Assembly: GCA_023846275.1 (NCBI GenBank)
Contig: JAIUJO010001305.1
Coordinates: forward strand, 124,001-188,000
Direction of reading: 5' to 3'
From: Vanilla planifolia
Lineage: Eukaryota > Streptophyta > Magnoliopsida > Asparagales > Orchidaceae
Length of the DNA stretch: 64,000 nucleotides
Shown here: positions 14,690-28,587 of the stretch, in pieces
Numbering within the stretch: the first letter of the stretch is position 1
How the letters are laid out: the number at the start of each line of letters is the position of its first letter
The notes under the pieces: model-generated
What the model was told of the DNA's origin: nothing
Databases searched by the model: none
What the model saw: the letters and a program-made list of their open reading frames with translations, nothing else
Program-made: the position numbers and the translations under genes

Positions 14690-16690
14690 TTAAAGACTAT
14701 AAATAGCAAAAAATAATTATATTAATTTTTAGTAAATATGTAGTGTAGCTAAAATTAGATATATAATGTTATGTAATATAACCAAATAAAAGAAAAAAAA
14801 ATTAAGAAAAAAAAAAAATTATGCAACAAAATTGCATTCCAAGGTAATAAGGAGATTGAGTATGACACCTTTGATAGGATAATTTTGTATAATCTAAATA
14901 TATTATAAAGTATATAAAAATCCTAATAAATAAAATATTTTGAAATATAAAATTAAATATTTAATTTCATAATGGTCATCATGGCATGCTTGATCAGATA
15001 GACCATTTTATAATTACTATTAATTACCAAATAAATAAAAATAAAAAGTTATTATTTTAATTCAAAGAAAATATACATTAAAGTTAAAAGTTGAAAAATT
15101 GAATCAACATAAAATAACCAAGTCAAATATATGTTAATGTCACCTTAGAGTAGTATTTGAATAGCATTATAGTATATGAAAATCAATGCAAACAAATTTA
15201 AGAAATGAGATATATTTTAAGGGAAAGCTACAGTCCAAGATACTAATAAGTTCGACGTTAACATCCTTGACCATGAAATAAATTTTAATTACAGAAAAAA
15301 AAATCATAATTGCCCAACAACTTTCTCTTTCACTCTATTAGTCTTAATTTAGAGTTACTAGAAATTACAAAATTACATAAGCATAAATAATAGTAAATTA
15401 TTATTTTAATTAATAAATAAATATATATTTTTTAAATCAAACGACATAAAGTGAAGCACTTCAATGTCATCAATTCAAAGAAAAGTATATGACACATGAG
15501 ATGAGAATTAGATTACCATAATAATATAATTAAAATAAATAAACAAAATTCAACAATTCAAGTAAATAATACAAGAAAGATGTATTGCATGATACTATAG
15601 AGATCATGTGTAAAATCTTTAATCATAAAATAAGATAGGAAATGAAATATCTTTTAAAAAAGCAAAAATAAAAGTCAAACATATCATTTGAAAATATAAA
15701 TTGAATATCTAATTAGATAGGGCTCGTCAAGATAAGTTAAACGACTTTATTTTTCTCTTAGTCAGACCTTACTTGCAATTACTATGAACTATTAAAGTAA
15801 ATAATTACAAATAATAACAAACTATTATTTTAATGTTAAGTAAATATATATTAATGTTCAACTAAGTTTTCTTGGACAAAAGAAAAGGCAAAATCAATCT
15901 AATGTAAAGGTCATATGAGTGGTTATTTAGAATTACATAGTTATTTGTCAAAATCAATGTAAAAAAATTTTAAAAAGTGGAATACATATTATGAGAAATT
16001 TGAAATCTTAAATAATAATTAGTTTGGATGTATGTCGTTGATCATCAAATTACATATGAATCAAAATATCTCATAATATACACCAAAATATTAATATATA
16101 AAATCTTTACATATTTAATTAGATAGAGCTCATCATGTTAAGTCCAACTATGTTTACTTTATGTCGATTAGGCATTGCTTGAAGTTTTTGTTGAACACAA
16201 ATGAAAAAAGCATAAATGAAAATAAAATATTATATCAAATTTAATTATATATAAATTAAAGAAAAAGTGAGATACATTGAAGCAATGCGATATTTCTATA
16301 TCAATGTGATACAAAGATCAAATCGGTGAAGATTTGGAGTTATTACAAAGAAAAACTTTTAAAAAAATGAGTTAAATTTAATAGGTGAGCCACACTTCAC
16401 GATACAAAGGAGTTTGAGTGTGACATCCTTGAACTCCAAATTAGCCAAAAATAAAAATAACATGTAAAAATGTTAAATTTTACATAAAAAATTTTAAAAT
16501 ACAAAAAAAATATTTAATTTAAAATATCTCATTGAGATACGTGTATTGAATTTTATTTTATGTCTATCAAATCTTTTTTGGAATTTCTACTAATTATTAA
16601 AGTAATTAATCATTAACAATAATAAATTAAAACATTAATATTAATTACACATTATTAAAGAAAAAATCAGAAACATTTAAGCTATGTGAA
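14690..16690 (-). repeat. Inverted block of the ~0.4 kb satellite inside the forward array
   Basis: Forward landmarks stop near 14,655 (a GAGGTCTGATTAAG-like stretch) and the reverse complement of the same unit starts by about 14,690. The reversed core is clear at 14,832-14,862 (GCATTCCAAGGTAATAAGG, then GATTGAGT) and recurs near 15,240, 15,600, 16,020 and 16,405. Forward order resumes at about 16,690. This is about five monomers in opposite orientation, consistent with an internal inversion or an inverted duplication of array units. Both junctions fall inside monomers rather than at a foreign sequence. Confidence 0.85.
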
Positions 16691-19600
16691 GCAAGTAAAA
16701 CAATGCATCATAATGAAATGAATAAAATTAAATATTCAATCTTATATATTTAAATTGTTTTTCTTGCTTTTTTATATTTTATGTGTTACATAAATTCAAA
16801 CCTTATGTCATGATCTAAGAAGTTGCACTTTATCTTTTTTACAATCCTCAAATGCAATGTTTAATTACAATTTGACTTATTTCTTCTAATTTATCACTTT
16901 GATTTGGTTTAATTACATTGCATCAATTTATTTAATTTCATCTTTTATATATAACTAAATAATATAAAAATAATAATTTATTATTTCTTATGGTTACTTT
17001 CTTTGGTAAAACACCATAATTCGAAACAACATCAAATTAAGGCAATATAATTATCATTGCCCTCGACTCAATTAGCTCTATCTATTTATATCTTCAATTT
17101 TTTATTTTGAAAATGTTTTTCAAGGTTTTTCAATGAGTGTTATGACTTATTTCAATTTCTATCTTATCTAATGATCGAGGACGTTGCGCTCAAACCCTTT
17201 AGTGTTGCAAAGCATTACTTTTCCACACAATTAATCCCATTTAGTCTCATTTTTTTATTTGATTATATTACTGAGAAAATCTTATTCTTTCTCATGTAAT
17301 CCAGAGACTACTTTTCTTTCTTTGGATTACGTTACTTCAATTTATCGATTGTAAGTTTAATAATTATTTATTAAATTTTAAAGTAATAATTTATTGTTAT
17401 TTATGTTTATTTACTTTAATAATTCATCATAATTCTGAATGATGCCTAATTTAGATAACACAAACTTTGTTGGGCTCATCTCAACAAGCTCTATCGTTAA
17501 AATAAGCAATTTTATATTTTAAAATTTTTATTTCTTAAATATTCACAAGCGTTATAAGGCATTTTTTACCTAATCTGATGATCCTGAATGTTGCACTTCA
17601 TCTACTTAGCATCTTAGAATTAAATATTCTCATACAATTTATCCCTTATTTTCAAATATTTTTCTTTTATTTTATTATTTTACTATGTAATTCTAAATAT
17701 CTTCTCATGTGACATTCACCTTAGTTTGTAATAGTAATGTTACATTACTTTATCTCATTTTATTTTAACTTTAATTTATATTTACTTAATATGATCATAA
17801 AATTTATTATCATTTAAATTGATTAAACATTTTAATTATTAGTAATTTAAAATGAAGTTTAGTCAAGATGAAACGAATATTGTTCATGTCATAGCAACCA
17901 ACTCTATGGTTTTTAAATTTTTTTTGTTAAATTTTTGTAGTACATGACTTCATAATTGAGATTATTATACTAGATATCCTTAGTATCTTATAACACAACA
18001 ATTTTGTATAGTTTTTGTCATTTGTGAAAATATGTTTTTTTCATATCATTGTAATGCTACGTGACTCTAACTATCTTTTTAGGTGACAATTACATCGATT
18101 TGATTTTATTCAATGAATTTGTTTCAGTTTATCTCATTTCATTTTAAATATATACTCACATAATAATAAAATAATAATTTATACTTATCTATCCAAAATT
18201 ACTTTTACAATTTGTAGTTTCTCAAAACATGGGTTGATTGACATGAAATAAGTGTCATTTGACTCATCTTAAAAAGATTTATCAAATCAAATATACATTT
18301 CTATATTTTTAAAAATTCATTTTGAAGTAGTTTGTATGGTTGATGCATCATAGTAGCTTTCAATTTTGTTATAATGCTATCCAACATTAATTCTCAGCAC
18401 ATGAAGTCCTTAAGCCACTTCAATTTTGAAATTTTACATTTTAATAATTTGCATAATTTTAGTTTTAATACATATTTACTTAATATTAAAAAAATTTATA
18501 TTTTGCCTATTTAATTTGGTAATTAATAGTATTTTGAATGAGGTCTAATTGAGAAAAAATCAGCATCATTAGATGAGTCTTACTGAGTTCTAATCAATTA
18601 AATATTTATTTATATATTTTTTTAAATATTTTATTTTCTTAAACTTTGTTTCACTTTAAGAGAGATTTTGATTTTGCATTATTTGATTGTCAAAGATATC
18701 ACCAGTGATTTCTTAGTACTTTGGAAGTCAACTTTCTTACAAGATTAAACTTAATTTTAATTTTTTTTTTCTTTAGAGTTTTTTATGTTATCCTATAACT
18801 CCGTATCTCCTCTTACATGACCTATAGAATGCTCTAACTTTGATATAATAAATTGCTTAAATTTATCAAATTTTTGCTTGAATATAAATTTAAAAAGAAT
18901 GCAATAATAATTTTTTATTATTTATTATTAGTAGAGTTTGGAATTTTTATCATTCCAAATGAGGTGGAATTTATAGGAAAAAATGTCAATGGACTCATAT
19001 AATGGAGCTTTATAATATTAAATATTCATTATTATGTTTACAAATTTTTTATATGGATAATTGTTTTGTATACTTTATGAAATTTTATTATTTATACCTG
19101 ATTTTATAATATAGGATGCACTCAATCTTGTTAGTATCTTAGAAAGTAATGTTCCTATATAATTTACTACAAAAGTTCAAAATTTGCACTTTGATTCGAT
19201 TATATTACTATGAATGCTAAGTTTTTCTTTTGAGATTTTTTCATTATTTTAATATTTTTTAATTACTTAATTTTTATTCAATTCATTTCTAATCTCATGT
19301 ATATTTACTTAATAGAAAAACAATGATTTGTTAGAATTTTTCTCAATGATTTTATTAATTTGTAATAACTCCGAATAATGCTCTCTTGAGTTTATGTCAT
19401 AGGACTATTCCGAATGAGTTCTATCGAATTAAATATATTTTTTAATATTTTTAAATGTTATGTTTCTAAGGATTTAGCACACAATGTGAGAAAAATTGAA
19501 TCACGCATGATGTATTGATTGAAGATTTCGATCATGATCTTCTTACTATCTTGGATTCCTTGTTTGATATAAAACAAGCCTTACTTCCTCGAATGTTTTG

Positions 19601-22600
19601 CCTAATTTGATTTATTAATTTGAGATTCCAATTCTATGCACATGAGACCTTTTCATAATTTTTTTGGGATATTATATTCCTTCAATTTATCATATTTTAA
19701 CATTATTATTAGTTTATATAATAATAAATTAATAATTCATTATTATTTATTCTTATTTACTTTAAAACTTTATTGTCCTTCTAAAAGACTGTCGATTAAG
19801 ATGAAAAAGTGGTCTTGGACTTGTCTCGACAAGCTCTAATTAACTAATTTTTTTTATTTTTTATATTTTAGATATTCTATTTAAATAAGGTTTTATCATA
19901 CTTTGTCAAGAATTTTGATTCAAAACTGATTTAATAATCATGGAAGTCACACTCTATTTCTTTGGTATATTCGACTACAACATCGCGATAAAATTTATAT
20001 CATTTATTGAAGTTTTTATTCAATTAGATAAATTATTGTGAATGTTTAACTCTCCTCTTATGTGACCTTTACTTTAATTAAATGTTGTTATATTGCATTC
20101 CTTGAACTTATCTAACTTTAGCTTTGACATATATTTACTTAAAATTAAAAAACGTTAATTTTATTATTCATTCTTATTTACTATGGTAATTTGTAGTAAT
20201 ATCTAATAAGTATTAAAAAAAGTTTACTTAACAAAATTTAGTTTTTTAATTAAAATTAATCCCAAACAATGTGTGAACGAGATGAATAAACTATCATTAA
20301 ACGCATTCTAACGAGATTTCTCTAATTAAATATTCACTACTACATTTTTTTAAATATCTTATTTTTTATTTTTAGCATCTTTTAGAAGTTATTTTGATTC
20401 GTAGTTTATTTTATGATAGATGATGTTATAGTTAATCCACTTAGTACCTCTAAGCAATTTTCTCGTATATTTAGCCTCATTTTTAAATGTTTTTATTGAT
20501 TTGATTAAATTTATAAGAATTCTGATTTTGTCCTCAAATTGTCTTTACATTGTTTTTATTTTAATAAATTGCATTGTCTAAATTTATCTAATTTTAACAT
20601 AAGTTTATATTTGTACATTATTAAAATAAATATTTACCATTATTTAATCTTATTTACTTTATTGTTCGTAGTATTTAAAAATGGTGTTCGATTGATGTTA
20701 AACAAGTATCTATTGACTCACCTTAATGAGATTAATCTAATTAAATTTTCATTTTTTCAGGTTTAACTATTTTTGCTATGGTTTTTCTATTCGTAATAAG
20801 AGATTATGACTTATTCATGATTTTATTATTTTTGTCATTACACTTGATCTCTTTAGCATTTCATAATTAAACTTTCTCCTAAACATTGATTACATTTTTA
20901 AAAATGTTTTGCTTTCTTTTGGTTATATTACTAATACTAACTGTCACCTCATAGACCATTACATCACTTTTAATTGGCTAAATTGCACTGCTTTAATTTA
21001 TCGTATATTAGTCTTAATATTAGTTTCCTTGACATTAAAATAAAATTTATTTATTATTTTTCTTATTTCTATTTTTATAAGTTGTAATTCTAATGAAAGT
21101 CTAAATAATAAATAAATGTAATTCCACTCATCTTTAAGAGCTTTATCAAATTAAGTATTTATTTTGTTATTTTCAAATGTTATTTTTTCCAATGAATTAG
21201 TACCTTTATGAGACATTTCAATCCTTCCCTATTTTTCACTTTTCAGTGTCTTATACCAAATCTCTTTAACAGCCCGGAGTGAAACATTGACATACAATTT
21301 ATCTAATTCCTTCTATATTTTATCATTAATTTACCTATGTCATTATTAAATTATAAATCTCCTCTGGTGTGAGACTTAACTTTGTTTTATTTTGTTAAAT
21401 TTCATAGCTTCATTTTATCAAATATATTCTTTCCAATGTTTTTACTTATGATAAAATTAAATTTTTTTATTATTTATTTTTAATTTTTTGTAATTCATTG
21501 AATATCTAAATATGGTATAAGTAAAACAAAATAGACGTCATTACACTCAACTCATCGATTTTTATCTAATTAAGTATTTATTTTTTTTCAAGTTATTATT
21601 TTTAGAGCTTTGTAACATTTTATTAATCTCTTCTGTTCATATATTATCTGATGATTGAGAATTCTACATCCAACCTTCTTAATAACTCTGAATGCAACTT
21701 TCCAAAAAAATTTCTCTTTTCTTAAACTTTTTAGCATTAGTTTTGTTACATTAATATGTGACTCTAAATCTCCTCTCCTCTAACCTAAATGTTAACTTTT
21801 TTTTGCTATATATCGCATTTTATCTTAGCATTAATATATATTTACTTATTATCAAACAAATAAACAATTATAATGTTTGTTTTCTTTAGTAGTTTGGCAA
21901 AATTTTATATGAGGATAGATTTAGACAAAACAAATATTTTTATAATTGTCTCAAACAACTCAATGTCAGTAAATAATAATTTTTATATTTTGAAATAGTT
22001 TAGTTTCTAGGGATGCGTTATTATTTTGTTCATACCTGGTTAAGTGTTTTAGGATGTTACACATAGTCATCTTTGTGCCGTAAAACGTTGCTTTTGTATA
22101 TAATTTCTCTTTTTTTTTAATTATCTTCATTTTATTTTTTAAAGGTATTGTGTTACTTTATATTTCATCTCACATGGCCTTTTGATAACCTTGACTATGT
22201 TATATTATTTTTCTTGAATTTATCTAATTTTAAATTTAATATATATTTCCTTAATATTTAAATTTTATTGTGTTTTTATTAATTCTTACATTTTTAATTT
22301 GTAATAATTTAAATAAAGGTCTTCTTAAGGAGAAATAAACTTCGTCGGCCTTTTTTATTGAGCCTATTTCAATTTGATATTCAATTTAATATTTTTAAAT
22401 ATTTTATTTTAAGGGCATCTTCATCATGCACTAGACATTTTGATTAGTGAATAATTTTATAATAGAAGATATTATATTTTATTTTTTAAGTATTTTTTAA
22501 TTTAACTATTTTTTAAAATAATACCTTATTTTTCAAAATTTTTGTGCTACTTAGGTTATACTATTATGGAATTTCAAATCACATCTTGAATGACCATTAT

Positions 22601-24880
22601 GTTTCTTTCATTTTATTACATCATATTTATTGTATATCTAACTTTTTCTTTTAAATTTGTTTGTTTTATTAAAAAATAATTTAATATTATTTATCCTTAA
22701 TTTGTTTTTTAAATGATAATAATTGAAAAAAGGTATGATCGAGTTAGAAGACATCATTGGTCTTGTCTTGAATAACACTATTTAAATTAATATTTCTTTA
22801 TATTTAAAATTTTTTTATTTTGTAGGGTTTGGGCATTTTTAAGATTGATTTCAATTTTTTCTTTATTTGACAAAATAGTATATTATATGAGAACTCCATA
22901 ATATTTAAGAGAGAAACTTTCCTATTAAATTTGTAATTTCATCTTATTTTATTTATCAATTTAGTTACACTATTATGTAACACTAAATCTCTTATTTTGT
23001 GTCTTTTATATAGGTTTGCTTTTGTAATATTACATTGCTTAAATTTATTCCTTTTAGCTTTTATATATTTTTTCTTGAAATTATAATAATAATTTTTTTT
23101 ATGTATATTTATTTAATTTCATAATTTGTAGTGATTTTAAATGAGATCCAATTAAGATGAAATAAATCTCATTAACCTTTGCTTAATGGGCTACATCGAA
23201 TTTAATAATCAATTTAATTACCTTAAATTACTTTATTTTATATGGTTTTTTTTTGTCTTGCAAGAGATTTTTATTTGTACTTCATCTTATAATAGAGGAT
23301 GTTACACTTGATCTTCTTTATTTGTTGGAATACATTTTCTTTAATGTAGTTTTATTATTCTATAACTTTAAATCTTATCTTCTACAACCTTCATATCATC
23401 TTTATTTGGATATATTAAATTATTGCAATTAATCTTATTTTAGGTTCAATATATATTTAGTTAATATTGAGGTGTTAATTTATTATTATTACAGTTTTTC
23501 AATCTTGTAATTGGTAGCAATTCCAATGGAGGTTTGATGCTAATGGAACAAACATCATTGTTCTTTTCTTAATGAGCTCTATACAACTAAATATTTTTTT
23601 ATATTTTTTAAATTTTTAAATTTTTATGGTTTTAGACATAATTTTTAAGCGATATAAATTTGCACATTATTTGATGATCATGGATGTTACACCATATCTT
23701 CTTAAAATCTTTGAGGACAAGTTTGCCAAACATTTCATCTTATTTGTTCAAATTATTTTCTTTGAATTAGTTAAATTACTATGTTATTATTTGTGTTATT
23801 TACTTAGGTAGTTCAAAGCAATTTGAAATGGTGCTTTATCAAGTTGTATGACACAACGATGAACTCATCTTTATGAACTTTATCTACTTATTTATTTTTA
23901 TGTTTTGTATTTCACTATTAGTATTGCATATATTGTAAGATAATGTTATTTGAACCTACTTTAAAGATCACAATCGTTATACTAAATCTCTATAGAACAT
24001 TGGAATGTAACATTCTTTTATGATTTATCTCATTTCATTAAATATTTTTCTTTTATATGGTCATATTACTATGAAAGTCTAACTCTACTCTACATTGACA
24101 TTTACATCTCTTAGATTGGTTATGTTACATTACTTTAATTTGTCTCACTTTAACATTTTTATATATTTAGATGACATTTTTATAATAATTTATTTGTGTC
24201 TTATATTATTTCAATTTATCACATTTTAGCTTTATTATATATTATACTTAATATTAAAAATAATTAATTATTATTTATGATTATTTACTTTAGAATTATG
24301 TTGTAATTTGAAACAAGGTACAAACAAAATAAAGCAAAGGTCTAACAGATTAAATATTCCATTTCAAATTTTTAGCTATTTTACTTTAAGTTTTGATATG
24401 CTTTATGTGGCAATTTTAATTTGTGCCTAATTTGATGTCAATAATGTTACACTTGATCTTTATGTTTTGGAATCCAACTTTTCCATATAAATTATTTCTT
24501 TTCTTTGAACTTTTCTCTTTCATTTTGCTGTATTAGTAGGCAATGCTAAATCTCCTCTCATGTGAGTTTTACATCACTCTAATTTTGTTGAATACATTAG
24601 TAGCATTTAGATCATTTCAAGTTTAATAGGTATTTACCTAACATTAAAAAATGTTTTATTTTTATTTATGTTTTTTAATTATGCTAATTTGTAATATATC
24701 TAAATGTGGTAACATTAGGACAAAGTTGATGTTGGACTTGTTTGAAAAAGATCTATCCAACTATATAATCAATTTGATTTTATATTTATTTTATTTTCTA
24801 AGATTTATGCACATTTAATGAGAATTTTTATTCATACATAATTTTATGATAATGGATGTTACATTTGATCTTGATGTTGT
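16690..24880 (+). repeat. ~0.4 kb macrosatellite array, block 2 (forward)
   Basis: Forward units resume with landmarks near 16,813, 17,181, 17,589, 17,960, 18,340, 18,690, 19,113, 19,530 and 19,940 and continue to 24,880 with the same spacing of about 0.4 kb. Each monomer also contains an internal partial duplication: a GATTTGGTTATATTAC-like and a CAATTTATCTCATTT-like motif each occur twice, about 70-90 bases apart. This is clear at 24,040-24,150 and 7,440-7,560. No gene is embedded. Confidence 0.88.
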
Positions 24881-25945
24881 ACTTTGAACAGTTAGCCATG
24901 GTTTCTTATTCGATAATAACAGATCTTAACTAATTATAAGGAATATGTTTAAGTGATTTTCTAGAATTTATATTGGTGAAGCTTGTGTTCATGGAAGACT
25001 TAATGAAAACAGGTAGCAATGATGGAATTCCTAATGATCAACATGGTTTGAATGGGAAAGGACTATAAGGTATAATTTTAATTTAATTTTAAGTATTTAA
25101 ATTTTTTTATCAAAAAATATAGAAGCTATTCTAACAATTATTTAAATTTGTTAGAATAATTTATTTAAATAATCATTTCTAATTAAAAAAACAAAAGTTG
25201 CTAGAGTATTGCAAATATTTTGCTAATTTGGTTGGTTTTTTAATATTAAAAAATATTTGTAAATGGTAGATTTTATTTGGTGAAAAGGATTAATGAATTT
25301 GTTTCACAATTTTAGGAAATTTTTCAATCCATCAAAATCAAAAGGTTCATAGCCCATTGTTTTTATTGCTTCCACACGTTGCATATTTTAATGTTCAAAC
25401 TCCTAATTGTACTTTATTCTAAAATTAGTACAATTAATAATTTTTTTATTCTAAATTTATTTAATTAGGAAACCTTTTCCTCTTTTATCATCTCATCAAG
25501 TATAGAATTTTTGAGTTATTGACTTATATTTTATGTCATTAAACATTTTTCTTCTATTACCATTATATTTATTTCTAGGGCCGAGGAAGATAGTTATTTT
25601 ATACTAGTTTTTTAATAATTTAGGGACTCATGTTGTCACAGAATGCTAATAATGAGCTTTTTCTTGGTTTTTTACAAGGGTGGATGCGGGCTTGTTTCAA
25701 ACCAAATTACCTAAAAAGACATTGTTGGGCATTTTAATTCTTGTTGACTTTTCAATTTAATAGTTTTTATAAAAATTTTCTTTTAAGATGAAAAATGAAT
25801 ATTTTTTTAATTTAATTCAAATTTTTAACAAAGCTAATTTTAGAGATTTACTCATGGCCTTTAAAAATATTTTTAAACTATTTCTTTAAATATCATTATA
25901 TGATATAAAAAGTTTTATTAATAGTTAACCATTTTTACTAAACCA
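24880..25945. other. ~1.07 kb non-satellite insert in the array
   Basis: The unit breaks off after GATGTTACATTTGATCTTGATG near 24,878 and resumes near 25,945 at almost the same point of the monomer (ACACATAACTCTCTATCC, then TGCAACCTTTCCATACAATTTATC). The DNA between lacks the satellite landmarks, apart from a unit-like fragment near 24,897-24,935. Similar short motifs lie near the two edges (AGTTAGCCAT at 24,890 and AGTTAACCAT at 25,924), possibly a decayed target-site duplication. No coding potential or terminal inverted repeats were seen, so the insert type is unknown. Confidence 0.55.
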
Positions 25946-28128
25946 CACATAACTCTCTATCCTTCAGTGCAACCTTTCCATACAATTTATCACATATCTT
26001 CCAATATTGCAATTTAAATTTTGTTATATTACATGAACCTTTGTTTCTCTTTTGGTGTCACCATTACATTTCATTGTGTTTAGATTGCTTCAATTTATCC
26101 AATTTTAGATTTATTTTTTATGTAATTATAACACATGGAATAACTTATTACAACTTATGATATTTTTTTAATTTTTTAATTCATAGATACTCTAAATAAT
26201 GTCTCATGGACATAAATGAAATATGATTGGACTCATGTTGATAACCTCTATCCAAATAAAAAAAGCAATATTACAATTTGAAATATTTTTTTTAATCTTC
26301 ATAAATATTAAGAGATATTTGGATTGTACTTGATTTGGTGATTGAGTGTCTCACACTTAATCTCCTTAATATTTTAGAATAAAAATTTCTTATGCAACTT
26401 GTTGAATTTTTCAAATGTTTTATTTGATTTTGTTCTATTAATATGAAACTCTAAATATCTTCTTTTGTGGCCATTAGTTGTCTTCAATTTTGTTATATTA
26501 TTTTTGCTCATGTACTTTCATTTTAACCACATTATAAGTTTATTTACTTAATTTTAAAATAATAATTTATTTTTTTATGTATATTTATTTTTGTATTTCA
26601 TAATTTTTAAAAATTAGATCCAATTAAGATGAAACAAACTTCAGTAGACCATCCTCATGAGCTCAATCTAAATTAATGTACAAGCTAACATATTTATGTC
26701 TTTTATCTTTTATGGTTTTGGGCCATTTTGCAAAATAGCTTAATTCTTACTTGATTCAATGAGGAACAACGCTATGCCTCGATCCTCATAGCATATAAAA
26801 ATGCAATTATCCCACACAGTTTATCTCATTTCTTCATTTTTTTTCTTTTATATTGTTATAATCCTATCAAACTCTAATTCTCCTTTCTTATTATCCTTAC
26901 ACTTAATCACCTTAGAATGTTGAAATGAAAATGTCTTATATAATTTGTCTCATTTATTTCAATTTTTTGCTTCAAATTTTTTATATCAATATTTCACACA
27001 AAATCTTTTGACTTCTCTACTTTATATTTTTTTAACCTAGTTTTTTTCCAATATTTTAATTTGTCTCACTTCCTCTTCAAAACATATTTGCTCCATATTA
27101 ATATAATAGTTTACTATTATTTATATTATTTACTTTGAGAATTCACAACATTTACAAATGTTGCATAATTCAAATAACACAAATAATCCAAGATTAACTT
27201 GAGAGCTCATTGAAATAAATTATTCAAATTTTTGTTTTTAATCTTTTTAATATCTAAGATTTTTACTAATTATATATGAAATTTTATTTTGTACTTGATT
27301 TCATGTTGATAGATGTTATAGCCAATCTTCTATTTATCATAGAATGTAACTTTTCTATAAAAGTTATTTCATTTTTCAAAATTTAGGTTTTCATTTAATT
27401 ATATTATAATGAAAATATAAATATGCTCTCATGTGTTCTTTAAATTACTTTTATTTGGATATATTACATTGCTTCAATTTATCTCATTTTAGTTTTAATA
27501 TTTATTTGACTAATATTAAAAAAATTACTATTATTTATTTTTTTTTAATTTTGTAATTCATAGTTTAGCCAAATTAGATGTGATAGAGATGAAACAAATA
27601 AAATCTTTATATCTATGTTTTTAAATATTTTATGTTCTTATGATTTTTGATATTTCATGACTTATTTTTTATCATTTAATCGATGATAAAGAATGATATA
27701 ATCTATATCCTCGATATCTTGGAATGAAAATTTCCTATGTATCTTACTTATTGTTTTAATCTTTTTACATTGATTTGATCAAATTACAATCAAACTCTAA
27801 TTCTCTTTTGATGTGAATTCTATATAACTCTTACTTAGTCATATTACACTATTTTAATTTATGTCATTTTAGTTTTATAATGTACTTGCTTAATAGTTAA
27901 GTATTTATTTTTGCTTATTTTTGTTTGTAATTGAATGTAATACCAAATGACATTTTGATCAAGATCAAACAAGCATCTTTTGACTAATAGAATCTTGAAA
28001 TGCAACATTCCAAATTTGATTGTTTAATCTCATTTTATCAATTTCTTTATTTTAGTTATTTTTAGTATTATGTGATTCTAAATCTACTTTTGCATGATAT
28101 TTACACCTCTTTTATTTTCTTATATTAC

Positions 28129-28175
<47 letters not shown>

Positions 28176-28545
28176 AATTGAACTAATAATTTATGCTTAT
28201 TTAATCGTTTAATTTTTTTCCTCCAAATATGATCTAATAAAGATGAAACAAAAGTCAATTGACTTATCTCAACAAACATTATAGAAGTAAATATTCATGT
28301 CTATATTTTTAAATAATTTTTTTATATGTATTTGTTTATGTCTAATGGGACATTTTTGTTTGTATATGATTTCAAGATAGAAGATTTTACATTCAATCTC
28401 CCTAGTATCATTGTACACAAGTTTCCAAACAATTTAAGGATAATTTTCAAATTTTTTTATTTTATTTGTTAAATTTCTGTGCAATTGTAATTCTTTTCTC
28501 TTATGACCATTACATCAGTTACATTTAGATACAATAAAATACTTC
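25945..28545 (+). repeat. ~0.4 kb macrosatellite array, block 3 (forward, irregular units)
   Basis: Satellite landmarks continue (26,348, 26,775, 26,910, 27,310, 27,700, 27,990, 28,395), but unit lengths become irregular. The copy at about 26,760-26,905 is only ~145 bases because it jumps back to TTACACTTAATCACC. The copy near 27,985 lacks ~140 bases, passing directly from the GACT stretch to the GGAATGCAAC core. The array stops mid-monomer at about 28,545, just before the GAA-rich tract. Confidence 0.85.
28130..28172. repeat. (TA)n / (TATG)n microsatellite
   Basis: An uninterrupted run of alternating T and A is followed by a few ATGT repeats. It sits where satellite monomers normally carry a short AATATATATTTACTT stretch, so it looks like a local expansion seeded by the monomer itself. 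Confidence 0.9.
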
Positions 28546-28587
28546 CACGGTTTTTCTTGGTTTTTGCGTTAATATAAAACTTTTGGT

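Noticed and set aside
28130-28172. TA run as a possible matrix-attachment or origin element
   Set aside because: It is best explained as an expansion of the TATATA stretch present in each satellite monomer.
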